The notes: generated from the sequence alone by a model not told the origin. A stretch of 64,000 nt of DNA from Blastococcus sp. CCUG 61487 (GCF_005222955.1 NZ_LWUA01000112.1:1-64000), one strand, 5' to 3'; numbered from the stretch's first letter, positions 7,590 to 16,341 are shown. Translations and numbers: made by a program.

Positions 7590-7894
7590 GTCTTCTCCCT
7601 TGGTCGGGTGTGTGACGGGGGCAAGGTGCGGGCGATCGGTGCGGTTGCATTCGCCCGAACGTTCGATGACGGGCGTTCTCCAGGTCGTCGGCGGGTGATT
7701 GCGCAGCAGCCCGGAACCGCGCACAGACCTCCACATCCGGTCTCGCGCCGGTGACCGCCGGCGTCACGCCCGGACCGCCCTCGGGGCGGGCACCTCGCAG
7801 CTCATCCCCATCACGGTGACCGCGGACAACTCCACAGCGAACGACAGGACCCAGCACACACGTGCGGGCGGGACCGCGACGTCGCGCGCCGATG

Positions 7895-8068
7895 GCACCG
7901 AAGGAGGCGATGAGCAGCCATCGGGCGCGGCGGGGACGGGCTCCGGCAGAAAGGAGGTGAACAAGGCCGCAGCCACCCCAGCGACACCGAGTACGCGCCA
8001 AGACGAAGGGCAGCGCAAGGCCGACGTCCCCGGCCGGTGGCACCAAGGAGGTGATCAGCAGCCACCGG
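7895..8068 (+). repeat. Three imperfect repeats built on AAGGAGGTGATC
   Basis: Copies begin at AAGGAGG 7901, 7951 and 8045. Copies one and three share GGCACC, then AAGGAGGYGAT, then AGCAGCCA over about 30 nt; copy two is more divergent. Copy three contains AAGGAGGTGATC, a 12-nt exact complement of the 16S rRNA 3' end. Any start codon sits within 0-2 nt of the motif, too close for normal initiation, and opens only tiny frames such as MSSHR... and MISSHRTT. They could be remnants of gene starts or a leader element. Confidence 0.5.
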
Positions 8069-8142
8069 ACGACGTAGCGGCCACCAGCCGAACATCTTGA
8101 CCGACACACCGTTCGCTCAACTCCTGCGTGAAACTGAAGTGC

Positions 8143-8148
8143 TAACGT
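8143..8148 (+). promoter_or_regulatory. Candidate -10 box (TAACGT) of the XRE-HEXXH operon
   Basis: TAACGT lies 39 nt before the first gene, leaving a leader with a GAGGAGG ribosome site. GTGAAACTGAAGTGC just upstream could be an operator for the XRE protein two genes on. No clear -35 is seen. Confidence 0.35.
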
Positions 8149-8186
8149 GCATCCGCCGAGCAAAGGGCAAGCGATGAGGAGGGCCC

Positions 8187-9032
8187 GTGGGCTCCTACAA
8201 GGCAGGCGAGTGGGCACGGCGGCGCTTCGGCGCAGCGGCCACTGATCTGGGGCAGGCGATCGCCGCCGGCATGCAGGAGGCGCACCACCGGGCACTGCGG
8301 GCTCATCTCGGCGGCGAACTGAGGACCAACGACGCCTACGGCGCGGCCCTGATGGTCACCCAGCACGAGCAACTGATCGCCGCCACAGAGGGTCTGCCGG
8401 GGGTGGTCATCCGCAAGCCCACCGGGGTGGTCAGCCGGTTCCCCTACGTCGTGGTCGAGGACATGGCCGTGGTCTTGATGCCATGGCGGTTCAGCAACAC
8501 ACCCGCGAAGCGCCGGGTCGATGCCCGGATGCCCACGCCGGTGTCCGTCCTGCGCAAGTCCCTCCTCGGCCTGGGCGCCGGCGTGCCGGCGTCGACCCAA
8601 CTGGTGCTCGAGCAGAGCACGCTGGACACCGACGAGCTCGAGGCACAGCTGGCGGAGGAGCAGGAGGTCTCCGCCCAGCTGGCGAGCTTCGGCCGGGTCG
8701 TCACCGTGGCATTCGGCAGCAACCCGACCGACGGCCTCTTCGAACTCGGCTGGGGCGACGCGGAGCTGATCAGCGAGGACACCGGTCACGTCTTCTGGCA
8801 CGCCTGGGAGGCGATGCCGACCGCGGAACCCGGCACCGCCGGACTCGCGGTGCCGACTCCGACGAAGCTGCGGTCCCTCGACCCCGTCGAGGGCTCCCGC
8901 GTGGGCCGCTTCGACGCTGCGCCACTCAACGAGGACCTCGGTCTGACCGCTCGGCCCCGCACCGTCCCGGCCCCGCTGAGCGAGTCGCAGCCGGAGGTGG
9001 AGCAGGCCGGTGACGAGGACGGGCAGTCATGA
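8187..9032 (+). CDS. Unrecognised protein coupled to XRE-HEXXH protein
   Basis: The 281-residue protein has a GTG start 5 nt after GGAGG. Residues 1-50 are helical, followed by mixed alpha/beta sequence (VVIRKPTG, PYVVVEDMAVVLMPWRF) and a Glu-rich helix near 145-165. A strand region (VVTVAFGSN, FELGWGD) follows, with a Pro-rich disordered tail after 225. No catalytic motif is apparent. Its stop overlaps the start of the metallopeptidase gene (ATGA), so it is probably the partner or target of that XRE-ImmA protein, as in toxin-antitoxin-like or stress-switch pairs. The role is inferred. Confidence 0.6.
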   Translation: MGSYKAGEWARRRFGAAATDLGQAIAAGMQEAHHRALRAHLGGELRTNDAYGAALMVTQHEQLIAATEGLPGVVIRKPTGVVSRFPYVVVEDMAVVLMPWRFSNTPAKRRVDARMPTPVSVLRKSLLGLGAGVPASTQLVLEQSTLDTDELEAQLAEEQEVSAQLASFGRVVTVAFGSNPTDGLFELGWGDAELISEDTGHVFWHAWEAMPTAEPGTAGLAVPTPTKLRSLDPVEGSRVGRFDAAPLNEDLGLTARPRTVPAPLSESQPEVEQAGDEDGQS

Positions 9033-10201
9033 AGCCACCCGAGCAGCTGCGCCTGGTCGATCCGCACCCGGCCGGGACAGAGTCCGCTCGTCTGCAGGCC
9101 GTCGCTGACGCCTTCGACCCGGCACGACTGACCCAGGCACGCCGGCTGGCCGGGCTGACCAAACGGGCCGTCGCCGATGCGCTCGGAGTGTCGCCGGCCG
9201 CCGTCGGGCAGTGGGAGACCGGAACCACTCCCCGGCTGGACCACCTCGCGCGGGTCGCCGACGTGCTAGGCGTGTCCCCGGGCTTCCTGGCGGCCGGCCG
9301 GCCCTACGCCCGCCTGGACGCGGCCGCGGCTCACTTCCGCAGTCTGCGGTCCACCCCCGCCGCGCAGCGCGCGAAGGCGATCGCCTTCACCGAGCAGGTG
9401 TGGGAGCTCACCCACGCACTGGAGAAGCGGGTCCAACTGCCCCCCGTGGACCTGCCGGGCTTCTCCGGCGGAGAGGTGGACGCCGGCGCGGTGCCGGCCG
9501 ATCCCGCCGCCGCCGCCCGCCTCCTGCGCGATCACTGGGGGCTGGGTAGGGAACCGATACCGCACCTGGTGCGCACCATGGAAGCCCACGGGCTGATCGT
9601 GACCCTCGTGCCCTTCGCCGGCACGGAGACCGCGAAGGTCGACGCCTTCTCCACCTCCCAACTACCGCGGCCGGTCATCGTGCTCACACCCGACCGAGCC
9701 GACGACGTCTACCGCCACCGCTTCACCGCCGCGCACGAGCTGGGGCATCTGCTGCTGCACGCCGACACCACGCCCGGCGATCCGGTGCAGGAGAAGGAGG
9801 CCGACGCGTTCGCGGCCGAGCTGCTCACCCCCCGCGAGGCAGTGGTGCCGCGGCTGCCCACCCGGATGGACATGCACGCACTCGACGGACTCAGCCGGGA
9901 GTGGGGTGTGGCCGTGGACTCGCTGGTCTACCGCTGCCGCGAGGTCAACGTCATCTCCGACGCCGCCTACCGGCGGGCGTTCCAGCGACTCAACCAGCTC
10001 CGCCAGCTCGGCCTGTTCCGACGGGAGTCGGTCGACGGCTACCCAGGCGAGGTTCCAGTCCTGCTGCGCCGCGCTTTCCAGCTCGCCAAGGAGCACGGCC
10101 TCACCATGCGACAGCTGGCCGACGAACTTCACCTGCCCTTGCCCCGACTGCGGCTGCTACTCGGCGATGACGACCCGCGACCCGAACTCCGGCTCGTCTG
10201 A
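9029..10201 (+). CDS. XRE-family regulator with HEXXH (ImmA/IrrE) metallopeptidase domain
   Basis: The 390-residue protein carries an N-terminal XRE helix-turn-helix (residues 34-82, GVSPAAVGQWETG). A middle linker follows, then a zinc peptidase domain with HELGH at 236-240 and a downstream Glu in QEKEADAFAAELL as third ligand. This is the standard XRE-ImmA/IrrE layout, in which the peptidase cleaves a repressor or antitoxin partner on stress. It overlaps the preceding gene by ATGA and is followed 45 nt later by a TIGR04141-type gene. It may regulate this operon itself. Since no JAB peptidase accompanies the E2-E1 enzyme 4 kb away, a functional link is conceivable but unsupported. Confidence 0.85.
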   Translation: MKPPEQLRLVDPHPAGTESARLQAVADAFDPARLTQARRLAGLTKRAVADALGVSPAAVGQWETGTTPRLDHLARVADVLGVSPGFLAAGRPYARLDAAAAHFRSLRSTPAAQRAKAIAFTEQVWELTHALEKRVQLPPVDLPGFSGGEVDAGAVPADPAAAARLLRDHWGLGREPIPHLVRTMEAHGLIVTLVPFAGTETAKVDAFSTSQLPRPVIVLTPDRADDVYRHRFTAAHELGHLLLHADTTPGDPVQEKEADAFAAELLTPREAVVPRLPTRMDMHALDGLSREWGVAVDSLVYRCREVNVISDAAYRRAFQRLNQLRQLGLFRRESVDGYPGEVPVLLRRAFQLAKEHGLTMRQLADELHLPLPRLRLLLGDDDPRPELRLV

Positions 10202-10245
10202 ATCGCGCCGCTTCCTCCCACACCTTCTACGGACAGGCTGAAACC

Positions 10246-11871
10246 GTGGCCCCCAAGCAGTCCCCGGCAAATCGGACCACCCTGTACCGATTCGAGCACC
10301 TCGTCGCCCTGGAGGACGCCATCCGGGAGAAGTACCGGGAGCAGGACGATTTCACGGCCACCCCGACGAAGGTTGGGGAGCGGGAGGCCCTCCTGTTCAG
10401 CGGCACGATGAAGACGAAGAGCGACAAGGTGCAGTGGGCGAAGCCCCTTCAGGAACTGACCGGCGAAGAGCTCGCGCTGACCAACAAGACGGCCGCGGCG
10501 GTCCTGCTCATCCGGCGAGGTGAGGATGGGGCCTGGGCGCTGACCTACGGGATGGGCTTCCAGCTCCTGGACCACGACAAGATCGACGGCGCCTTCGGCC
10601 AGCGTTTCGCCCTGCGGACGGCCGATCAGGCAGCGCTCAACTCCATCACCCGCAGCACCCTGGACTACCGCGGACGGACCGACCGCCTCACCAGCCCGGG
10701 CGGCGATCACATCCGCGGGTTCGGCGTCGGGGACATCGGCGAGCTGGTTTCCAGGATCGTGGGGCGAGCTGCCATTCCGGAGCTGACCGGCGGCGAGAAG
10801 CCCGTGACCATCCGTGGTGCGGACGCACTCAACATCCCGCTGGGGCGAAAGCCCGATCATCTGCTGGGCGACCTCGACTTGCTCGAGACCATCCTGGACA
10901 AGCCGGCCAGTCCTGGCCTGGAGTCACTGGAACAGCTCGTCGCGATCAAGCACCCGGAGAGCCTGATCGAGGAACTGAACGGCCACCTGAACGCCGCGCT
11001 GGCCGGTGCTGCATCCGACGCCTTGCTGACGACCGCCTGGCCGCACGAGCGCATCAACGACAACGGGATGCCCGACTCCTTCAAGATCAAGGGGAGGGGC
11101 GGCAAGAGCGGCGACGGCGTCCCGACGATCGATGACTTCCGCGTTGTCCTGGAAGACGAGCCCGCCGCGACGAAGCTGGACCGCCTCCGCCGGCTCAAGG
11201 TGCAGCTGTACCGGGACGCGGGTGCTACCGAACCGATGAGCCAGGAGATCCCGGCGGACCGGTGGCTGGCGTTCGAGGTCCACGAGAACCACCGCCGGTT
11301 CGTCTTCCACGACGGGCGCTGGTTCCAGATGGACCAGCAGTACGCCGAGAGGCTGCACGAGCGGGTGCGGCGGATCTTCGACCGCACACCTCCCGTGCAG
11401 CTGCCGACCTGGCCGGAAGGGATGGACGAGGCCGCCTACAACAAGTACGTCGCGGAGGAACTCGGCGGCCGTCTCATGGACAAGGAGATGATCCGGACGC
11501 CGATGCACCCGCGCGGCATCGAGGTCTGCGATGTGCTGCTGCCGCATCAGGTGCTGCTCCACGTCAAGGACGCCGAGAAGTCATCCCTCGCCAGTCATCT
11601 CCTGGCTCAGGCTCTTGTGTCCACCGACGCACTGCTCAACTACGAAGAGGTGCGACGGGAGTTCGTGGATCGCGTCGTTGACAGGGGCGGATCTCCGGCA
11701 GAAGTCCCCACCCGAGGCGGCGCCGTGGTGCTCGGCATGGCAAGGAAAGGGAAGCTGTTCGACAGCGACAGCTTGTTCACCTTCACTCAGGTCACGATGG
11801 TCAGGCTCGTCGAGCTCCTGGAGCGCCAGGGAGTGGATGTGTTCATCGCCCCGATCTTCCGGGACGCGTAG
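10246..11871 (+). CDS. TIGR04141/DUF6119 sporadically distributed defence-island protein
   Basis: The 541-residue protein with a GTG start matches the TIGR04141/DUF6119 pattern. A strand rich in hydrophobics precedes the YGMGFQLLDHDKID turn. The family's FGQRFALRTADQ block and the DRLTSPGGDHIRGFGV segment follow. A long mixed domain comes next, and the C-terminus contains LLPHQVLLHVKDAEKSS. Members appear sporadically near restriction and defence genes, but the biochemical activity is not known to me. It sits at the right end of the island directly after the XRE-HEXXH gene, which suggests one operon. Confidence 0.7.
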   Translation: MAPKQSPANRTTLYRFEHLVALEDAIREKYREQDDFTATPTKVGEREALLFSGTMKTKSDKVQWAKPLQELTGEELALTNKTAAAVLLIRRGEDGAWALTYGMGFQLLDHDKIDGAFGQRFALRTADQAALNSITRSTLDYRGRTDRLTSPGGDHIRGFGVGDIGELVSRIVGRAAIPELTGGEKPVTIRGADALNIPLGRKPDHLLGDLDLLETILDKPASPGLESLEQLVAIKHPESLIEELNGHLNAALAGAASDALLTTAWPHERINDNGMPDSFKIKGRGGKSGDGVPTIDDFRVVLEDEPAATKLDRLRRLKVQLYRDAGATEPMSQEIPADRWLAFEVHENHRRFVFHDGRWFQMDQQYAERLHERVRRIFDRTPPVQLPTWPEGMDEAAYNKYVAEELGGRLMDKEMIRTPMHPRGIEVCDVLLPHQVLLHVKDAEKSSLASHLLAQALVSTDALLNYEEVRREFVDRVVDRGGSPAEVPTRGGAVVLGMARKGKLFDSDSLFTFTQVTMVRLVELLERQGVDVFIAPIFRDA

Positions 11872-11993
11872 GCGGCTCGGCTGGCCGTTCCTGAAGCGGC
11901 GTGCGCGCATTCCACCAAGCACAGCTCAGCGTCCCCGGACGTGGTGAGTGGACCGTTCGCCGACGCCTCGAAAGGGCAGGTAGAAAGGGTTTT

Positions 11994-12023
11994 CTGCATC
12001 CACCAGAGGCCCCGTGGGTGCAG
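11994..12023. terminator. Hairpin after the TIGR04141-type gene
   Basis: CTGCATCCAC and GTGGGTGCAG pair over 10 bp (one T-G) around a 10-nt loop, 122 bp beyond the stop. It is a plausible terminator for the accessory operon. The rest of 11,872-12,123 shows no gene, and the accessory/chromosome boundary probably lies in it. Confidence 0.4.
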
Positions 12024-12123
12024 AGGATTCCCAGACCACTCACCCAGAACCGCGAGCTCTGTGGCCGTCTGCGGCCCGGTGCGAGGCTACCGCCCCCTCG
12101 ACCGCCTCCCCGGCGCCGATCGG

Positions 12124-12761
12124 CTACTCGGGCCAGGCGGAGTTCCGGATCACCTCGACGAAGTCGCCGCGGACGAAGCCGGGCACGAAGTGGGCGAGCA
12201 CGTCGGCCTTCACGTTGCCGAACGTCGTCTCCGGGCGGTCCCGGATGCCTTCGGTGAACGCGGCGAGGATCCGGTTCTTGAAGTCCGGCCGCGGGTGGGC
12301 GGCGACGACGGCGGCGCGCTGTTCCTCGGAGACCGCGTCGTAGCCGATGCCGAGCACGTCGAGCTCCACCCCCCGCGTGACGAGCGCGATCTCGCCTGGC
12401 ATGTGCAGCGGGATCTCCGGCGTGGTGTGCAGCGCGATCGCCGTCCAGACCCGATCGGCGGCCTCGCCGGTGACGCCGTGGGCGTGCAGGAACCGCCGCG
12501 CCTCGTCGGCGCCGTCGATCTCGAAGCGCTGGTCGGTGCGCCGGTACCGCTCGGTCAGGCCGGGTCGTGGAACATCGCGCCCACGTAGAGCAGCTCCGGG
12601 TCGAACTGCACCCCCTGCTCCTGCCCCCGCAGCGCTCCCCACACGAACACCCGCCGCGAGTGGTCGAACAGCAGCGGCGAGGCCGCCTCGCGCACCAGGT
12701 CGGTCGCCTCCCGGGCCAGTGCGCTGTCCGGGATCTGCACGCCCGCGATCGATTCAGCCAT
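12124..12761 (-). pseudogene. HD-domain hydrolase, frameshifted
   Basis: Two frames together give one HD-superfamily protein of about 212 residues. The first part (from ATG 12761) contains LLFDHSRRVF and ends LYVGAMFHD, the metal-binding HD pair. The frame then stops two codons later, but the protein continues in the next frame as GLTERYR...ALHTTPEIPLHMPGEIA. Restoring one base after the GAC of HD (for example GACCCC for GACCC) rejoins them. Family members resemble cyanamide-hydratase-like HD proteins. It is either recently inactivated or a sequencing deletion in a C-run near 12,563. Confidence 0.75.
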
Positions 12762-12815
12762 GTCCTGCTCCACTCCCTCGTCCGGTCCGACCCCCAGGGT
12801 GGTCACCGGGAGCTC

Positions 12816-12954
12816 TCACAGCACGTCGAACGCCAGCAGCAGGACGATCGTGAGCAGTGCGGAGACGGCCAGCGAGCCGAGGCAGCCCAGCCGGCTGGAG
12901 AAGAAGACGAACACCTCGACCGGGTGCCCCGCCGCCGATCGCGGCAACCGCATC
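12816..12954 (-). pseudogene. Possible small membrane protein, frameshifted
   Basis: An ATG at 12954 opens a frame reading MRLPRSAAGHPVEVFVFF. A second frame ending at 12816 reads SSRLGCLGSLAVSALL followed by a hydrophobic tail. One extra base in GGAGGAAGAAG near 12,900 separates them. Together they would make a 45-residue single-span membrane protein of a type I recall from actinobacteria. Support is weak because the gene is so short. Confidence 0.3.
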
Positions 12955-13121
12955 CGGTCGCGCTGCGTGATCCGGACCGTACGGACCACCCGTTCAGGGG
13001 ATGCCGGAGCAGGCGGTCGGTTACGTACCGTTATCGCCGTCCGCCCCTGCCTCGTGCCCGGGCGGCCCCGTGCCCCGGCCCGGCTGACCCGTTCCCCCCG
13101 GGCCGGCCGGGCCGGCTTCTC

Positions 13122-14003
13122 TCACCGGTGCCGGCTCGGCACCCGCGCCATCACCCGCCCGGCCTGCATGCGCACCTCGAGCTTCTCCTGCGGGTTGGCC
13201 GCAGGCCCGCGCCGCGGTTCCCCGCTGTCGAGGTCGAACGCCGAGCCGTGCCACGGGCAGACCAGGCAGGTCGAACCCCGCACCTCCTCCACGGTCCCCT
13301 CCGCCAGCGGGCCGGACAGGTGCGAGCAGGCCCCGACGAAGACGTCGACCCGGGTGCCGCGCCGGACGACGGCCAGCGGGACGTCGGCGGCACCACCCGT
13401 ACCGGTGCGCCGCGCCGGCCGCCCCTCGGCGAAGTCGTCGAGCGGGCCGAGGTCCAGCCAGTCGTCGGGCAGCGCGCGGATCGCCGTCGCCGCGTGCGAG
13501 GCGCCCGACGACTGGGCGTACGACATGTGCCCGCCCACCGCCGCCGAGCCACCGGCGATCGCCAGACCGGTGTAGGACAGCACGCGCCCCAGCCCGCCGC
13601 GGTCGCGGCGGCGGGCGGCCAGCGAGCCGACGTAGAGCCCGAGCGCGACGGTGTTGGCGACGGCGTGCAGCGCGCCCAGCCGCCGGACCCCGGCCCCCTG
13701 CTCCGACCAGTCGGCGGCCCCCGTGGCGGCGGCCGGCACGGCGGCGGCCACGCCCAGGCCGATCAGCGCGGTGGCTGCGGGGCGCATCCGCGGAACGGCG
13801 TCCAGCACGCCCGCCGACACCCAGCTGCCGACCGGGACCTGCACCACGACCGGGTGCAGTGCGTGGCCCAGCCACGTGCCGTGCAGGAGGTCCTTGACCG
13901 CCGGCGGCCTGAGCGCGCCGAGCACGGCGCGGCGGGCCGGTTCGATCGCCTTGTCGAACGCCGCCACGTCCGCCACCCGATCCAGGAAACCCATGAGGCT
14001 CAT
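13122..14003 (-). CDS. DUF2231 membrane protein fused to Rieske [2Fe-2S] domain
   Basis: The 293-residue protein has about four hydrophobic segments in residues 40-185 (HALHPVVVQVPVG, ATALIGLGVAAAVPAA, VANTVALGLYVGSLAA, VLSYTGLAIAGGSAAVGGHMSY). These match DUF2231, whose conserved His could bind heme. A Rieske domain follows with CSH and CPWH ligand pairs and the GSAFDLDSGEPRRGPA loop. It probably transfers electrons at the membrane, and the partner is unknown. It is a single gene, apparently with its own promoter; the following region to 13,121 is GC-rich without a gene. Confidence 0.85.
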   Translation of the reverse strand: MSLMGFLDRVADVAAFDKAIEPARRAVLGALRPPAVKDLLHGTWLGHALHPVVVQVPVGSWVSAGVLDAVPRMRPAATALIGLGVAAAVPAAATGAADWSEQGAGVRRLGALHAVANTVALGLYVGSLAARRRDRGGLGRVLSYTGLAIAGGSAAVGGHMSYAQSSGASHAATAIRALPDDWLDLGPLDDFAEGRPARRTGTGGAADVPLAVVRRGTRVDVFVGACSHLSGPLAEGTVEEVRGSTCLVCPWHGSAFDLDSGEPRRGPAANPQEKLEVRMQAGRVMARVPSRHR

Positions 14004-14186
14004 GAGCGGCCCCCTACCCCCGGGTCGCCGCGACGACTCGCGCCGTCACGGCGCGGTCACGTCCGGGTGGTCCCGGTGGAACCGATTCCCCTTTCGTCAG
14101 CCGGAACCGGCATGCTGACCTGTGCCGACGGGTTCCACGAGGAGGAGCCCGGACCGACCCGGCCCGATGCCGCCCGAAGGAGCCCC

Positions 14187-14708
14187 GTGACCCGCCCCTC
14201 CCTGCTGCGCCGCCGCCCCTCGGCGAGCGACGCAGCAGGCGACCCGGTGGAGACCTCCGCGGCTCCCGTCTCCCGGAGCGAACGGTTCGCCGCCCGGCTC
14301 CGGCAGGACGACGTCCTCGCCCAGTTCGTCAGGTTCGTCCTGGTCGGTGGTTCGACGACGATCGTCTACGCGCTGCTGTTCATCCCCCTGGAGAGCAACG
14401 GCTACCTGACCGCCCACCTCGTCGCCACGGCCGCCTCCACCGTGCTGGCCAACGAGCTGCACCGCCGGCTCACCTTCCACGCCGAGGACCGCGTGGGCTG
14501 GTTCACCGCGCAGTGGGAGGCGGGCGGGGTCACGGTCATCGGCCTGCTGGCCACCAGCGCCACGCTCGGCTGGCTCGAGACGACCGCCGCCGGTGCGCAC
14601 GTGGCGCTGCAGATCACCGCCGTCGTCGTCGTGACGGCCACCGTGGGCCTGCTCCGCTTCCTGGCACTGCGCTGGATCTTCCGCGGCCCGGCCCCTCGCC
14701 GCGCCTGA
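14187..14708 (+). CDS. GtrA-like membrane protein
   Basis: The 173-residue protein has a GTG start behind GAAGGAG. After a 45-residue polar head, four membrane segments follow in the GtrA pattern: FVRFVLVGGSTTIVYALLF, AHLVATAASTVLANELHRRLTF, VTVIGLLATSATL and ITAVVVVTATVGLLRFLALRWIF. The FxxVGG and NRRWTF-like (HRRLTF) motifs fit. GtrA proteins are flippase-like partners in cell-surface polysaccharide or lipid-linked sugar transfer. No glycosyltransferase is immediately adjacent. Confidence 0.8.
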   Translation: MTRPSLLRRRPSASDAAGDPVETSAAPVSRSERFAARLRQDDVLAQFVRFVLVGGSTTIVYALLFIPLESNGYLTAHLVATAASTVLANELHRRLTFHAEDRVGWFTAQWEAGGVTVIGLLATSATLGWLETTAAGAHVALQITAVVVVTATVGLLRFLALRWIFRGPAPRRA

Positions 14709-14761
14709 GCCCGGCGCGCGGCGGGCCGCGCGTTCGACCCGCCGCGACCCCGCTTCGTCGC

Positions 14762-14767
14762 TAGCGT
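14762..14767 (+). promoter_or_regulatory. -10 box TAGCGT, leaderless start
   Basis: TAGCGT lies 7 nt before GTG 14775. An alternative GTG at 14766 overlaps the box itself, so 14775 is the better start for the metallophosphoesterase. Confidence 0.6.
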
Positions 14768-14774
14768 GGTCGAG

Positions 14775-16283
14775 GTGAGCGGGGCGAGCGTCCAGGAGAG
14801 CGAGCCGGACGTCGAGGCGACGTCGCCGTGGCGCCGGCGCGGCCGGGTCGCCGGGCTCTGGCTCGCGCGCATCGGGCTGGCGCTGGTCGGCGCGCTCGTC
14901 GCGGTGCTGCTCTTCGCCCGGATCTCCGCCCCCATCGGGCCGTTCGACGCCTCGCTCGCCATCCGGCCCGGATCCGGCGGCGCCGAGGTCGCCGTCCCGC
15001 CGCTGGGCTCGCTCGCCGTCGACGTCTTCGACGGTCCGCTGCGCCTGGACGTCCAGCTGCAGCGCGTCGACCAGGTCCGCGCCCAGGAGCTGGCGAACGA
15101 CCCCGTGCGCCTGGCCGGGGTGGTCGACCGCGTGACCGAGGACCTGCAGGGCGCCGTCGTGAAGCTGGTCGTGATCACCGTGCTGGTGGCGCTCGCCGGC
15201 GCGGCCCTGGTCTCGTGGCTGGTGATCCGCCGGCGCCGGGAGCCGCTCATCGCGGCCGGGCTGACCGGCATCCTGCTGCTCGGCATCGGCGGAGTCGGCG
15301 CCGCCACCTGGCGCCCGGAGGCCATGGCGACCCCTACCTACACGGGCCTGCTGGTGAACGCGAACAGCCTCATCGGCAACGCGCAGGACATCGCGGCCCG
15401 CTTCGACGCCTACCGCGCGTCGCTGGAGGATCTCGTCGCGAACGTCGGCTCGCTGTACAGCACGCTCTCGGCCTTGCCCGCGCCCGGCATCGCGGACCGG
15501 ACCGTCACCCTGCTGCACGTCTCCGACATCCACCTCAACCCCGCGGGCTTCGACCTGGTCCAGCAGGTGGTGAGCCAGTTCCAGGTCGACGGCGTGCTGG
15601 ACACCGGCGACATCACCGACTGGGGCAGCTCCCCGGAGAACACGCTGATCTCCTCCGTCGGCACCCTCGACGTGCCCTATGTGTTCATCCGCGGCAACCA
15701 CGACTCGGCCGCCACCGCCGAGCGGATCGCCGCCCAGCCCAACACGACGGTGCTGGACGACTCGGCCACCGAGATCGGCGGCCTCACCATCGTCGGCGCG
15801 CGCGATCCGCGGTTCACCCCGGACAAGTCGACAGGGGACGACGACGCGGGCCCCGAGGTGCTCGTCGCGTCGGGCGAGCGGCTGGCGGAGTTCGTGGAGA
15901 CGCTGGACGTGCTCCCCGACGTGGCGCTCGTCCACGACCCGAAGCAGGCACCGCCGCTGGACGGCGAGGTACCGCTGATCCTGGCCGGGCACACGCACAA
16001 CCGGGCCGTCTCCGAGCTCGACGGCGGCACGCTGCTCATGGTCCAGGGCTCCACCGGCGGTGCGGGCCTGCGCGCGCTGCAGGGCGAGTACCCCGAGCCG
16101 CTGACCTGCACCGTCCTCTACTTCGACGCCGAGACCGGAGACCTCCGGGCCTACGACGAGATCACCCTGGGCGGCCTCGGGGAGGCCGAGGTGATGATCG
16201 AGCGGATCGTCGTGCCGCCCGACGCGGACGAGGACGAGGACGGCGGCGAGCAGGACGGGGACGAGGACGACGGGGGCTCGTGA
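14775..16283 (+). CDS. Membrane-anchored calcineurin-like metallophosphoesterase
   Basis: The protein has about 502 residues. Membrane segments lie near residues 30-55 and 135-190. From about 240 there is a complete calcineurin-type site: HVSDIHL, DTGDITDWG, RGNHDS, LVHDP and AGHTHN. It ends in a highly acidic tail (Asp/Glu/Gly-rich, last 25 residues). It hydrolyses an unknown phosphoester; topology suggests the active site is on one face of the membrane. Start choice rests on the leaderless -10 box. The gene appears monocistronic. Confidence 0.85.
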   Translation: MSGASVQESEPDVEATSPWRRRGRVAGLWLARIGLALVGALVAVLLFARISAPIGPFDASLAIRPGSGGAEVAVPPLGSLAVDVFDGPLRLDVQLQRVDQVRAQELANDPVRLAGVVDRVTEDLQGAVVKLVVITVLVALAGAALVSWLVIRRRREPLIAAGLTGILLLGIGGVGAATWRPEAMATPTYTGLLVNANSLIGNAQDIAARFDAYRASLEDLVANVGSLYSTLSALPAPGIADRTVTLLHVSDIHLNPAGFDLVQQVVSQFQVDGVLDTGDITDWGSSPENTLISSVGTLDVPYVFIRGNHDSAATAERIAAQPNTTVLDDSATEIGGLTIVGARDPRFTPDKSTGDDDAGPEVLVASGERLAEFVETLDVLPDVALVHDPKQAPPLDGEVPLILAGHTHNRAVSELDGGTLLMVQGSTGGAGLRALQGEYPEPLTCTVLYFDAETGDLRAYDEITLGGLGEAEVMIERIVVPPDADEDEDGGEQDGDEDDGGS

Positions 16284-16329
16284 GGCCCGGCCGACCGGGC
16301 GCCTCGCTGCTCCGGCGAGCGTGCGGCCC

Positions 16330-16335
16330 TACCCT
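16330..16335 (+). promoter_or_regulatory. -10 box TACCCT, leaderless start
   Basis: TACCCT is 6 nt before the lipoprotein ATG, leaving no room for a ribosome site. Confidence 0.5.
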
Positions 16336-16341
16336 CGGGCC

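Larger units (their letters stand above)
7590..8186. other. 600-bp non-coding stretch with promoter and repeated Shine-Dalgarno motifs
   Basis: No convincing protein gene is seen. A 133-codon open frame on the plus strand (from TTG at 7699) has composition unlike its neighbours. The stretch holds the start region of the recombinase-fold gene, a CGAACGTTCG palindrome at 7656-7665, three Shine-Dalgarno-like repeats (7901-8068) and a promoter for the next operon. Confidence 0.5.

Noticed and set aside
7656-7665. CGAACGTTCG as a LexA (SOS) box
   Set aside because: Actinobacterial SOS boxes need CGAAC-N4-GTTCG; here the halves are fused with no spacer.
7699-8100. 133-codon open frame on the plus strand before the XRE-HEXXH operon
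   Set aside because: TTG start without ribosome site, odd composition (Arg/Thr/Gly/Pro), and it runs through the Shine-Dalgarno-like repeats; probably not translated as such.
9029-10201. XRE-HEXXH protein as the missing deconjugase of the E2-E1 operon
   Set aside because: HEXXH peptidases of the ImmA type cleave repressors and are not JAB-like; it has its own coupled partner and lies 4 kb away. Kept only as speculation.
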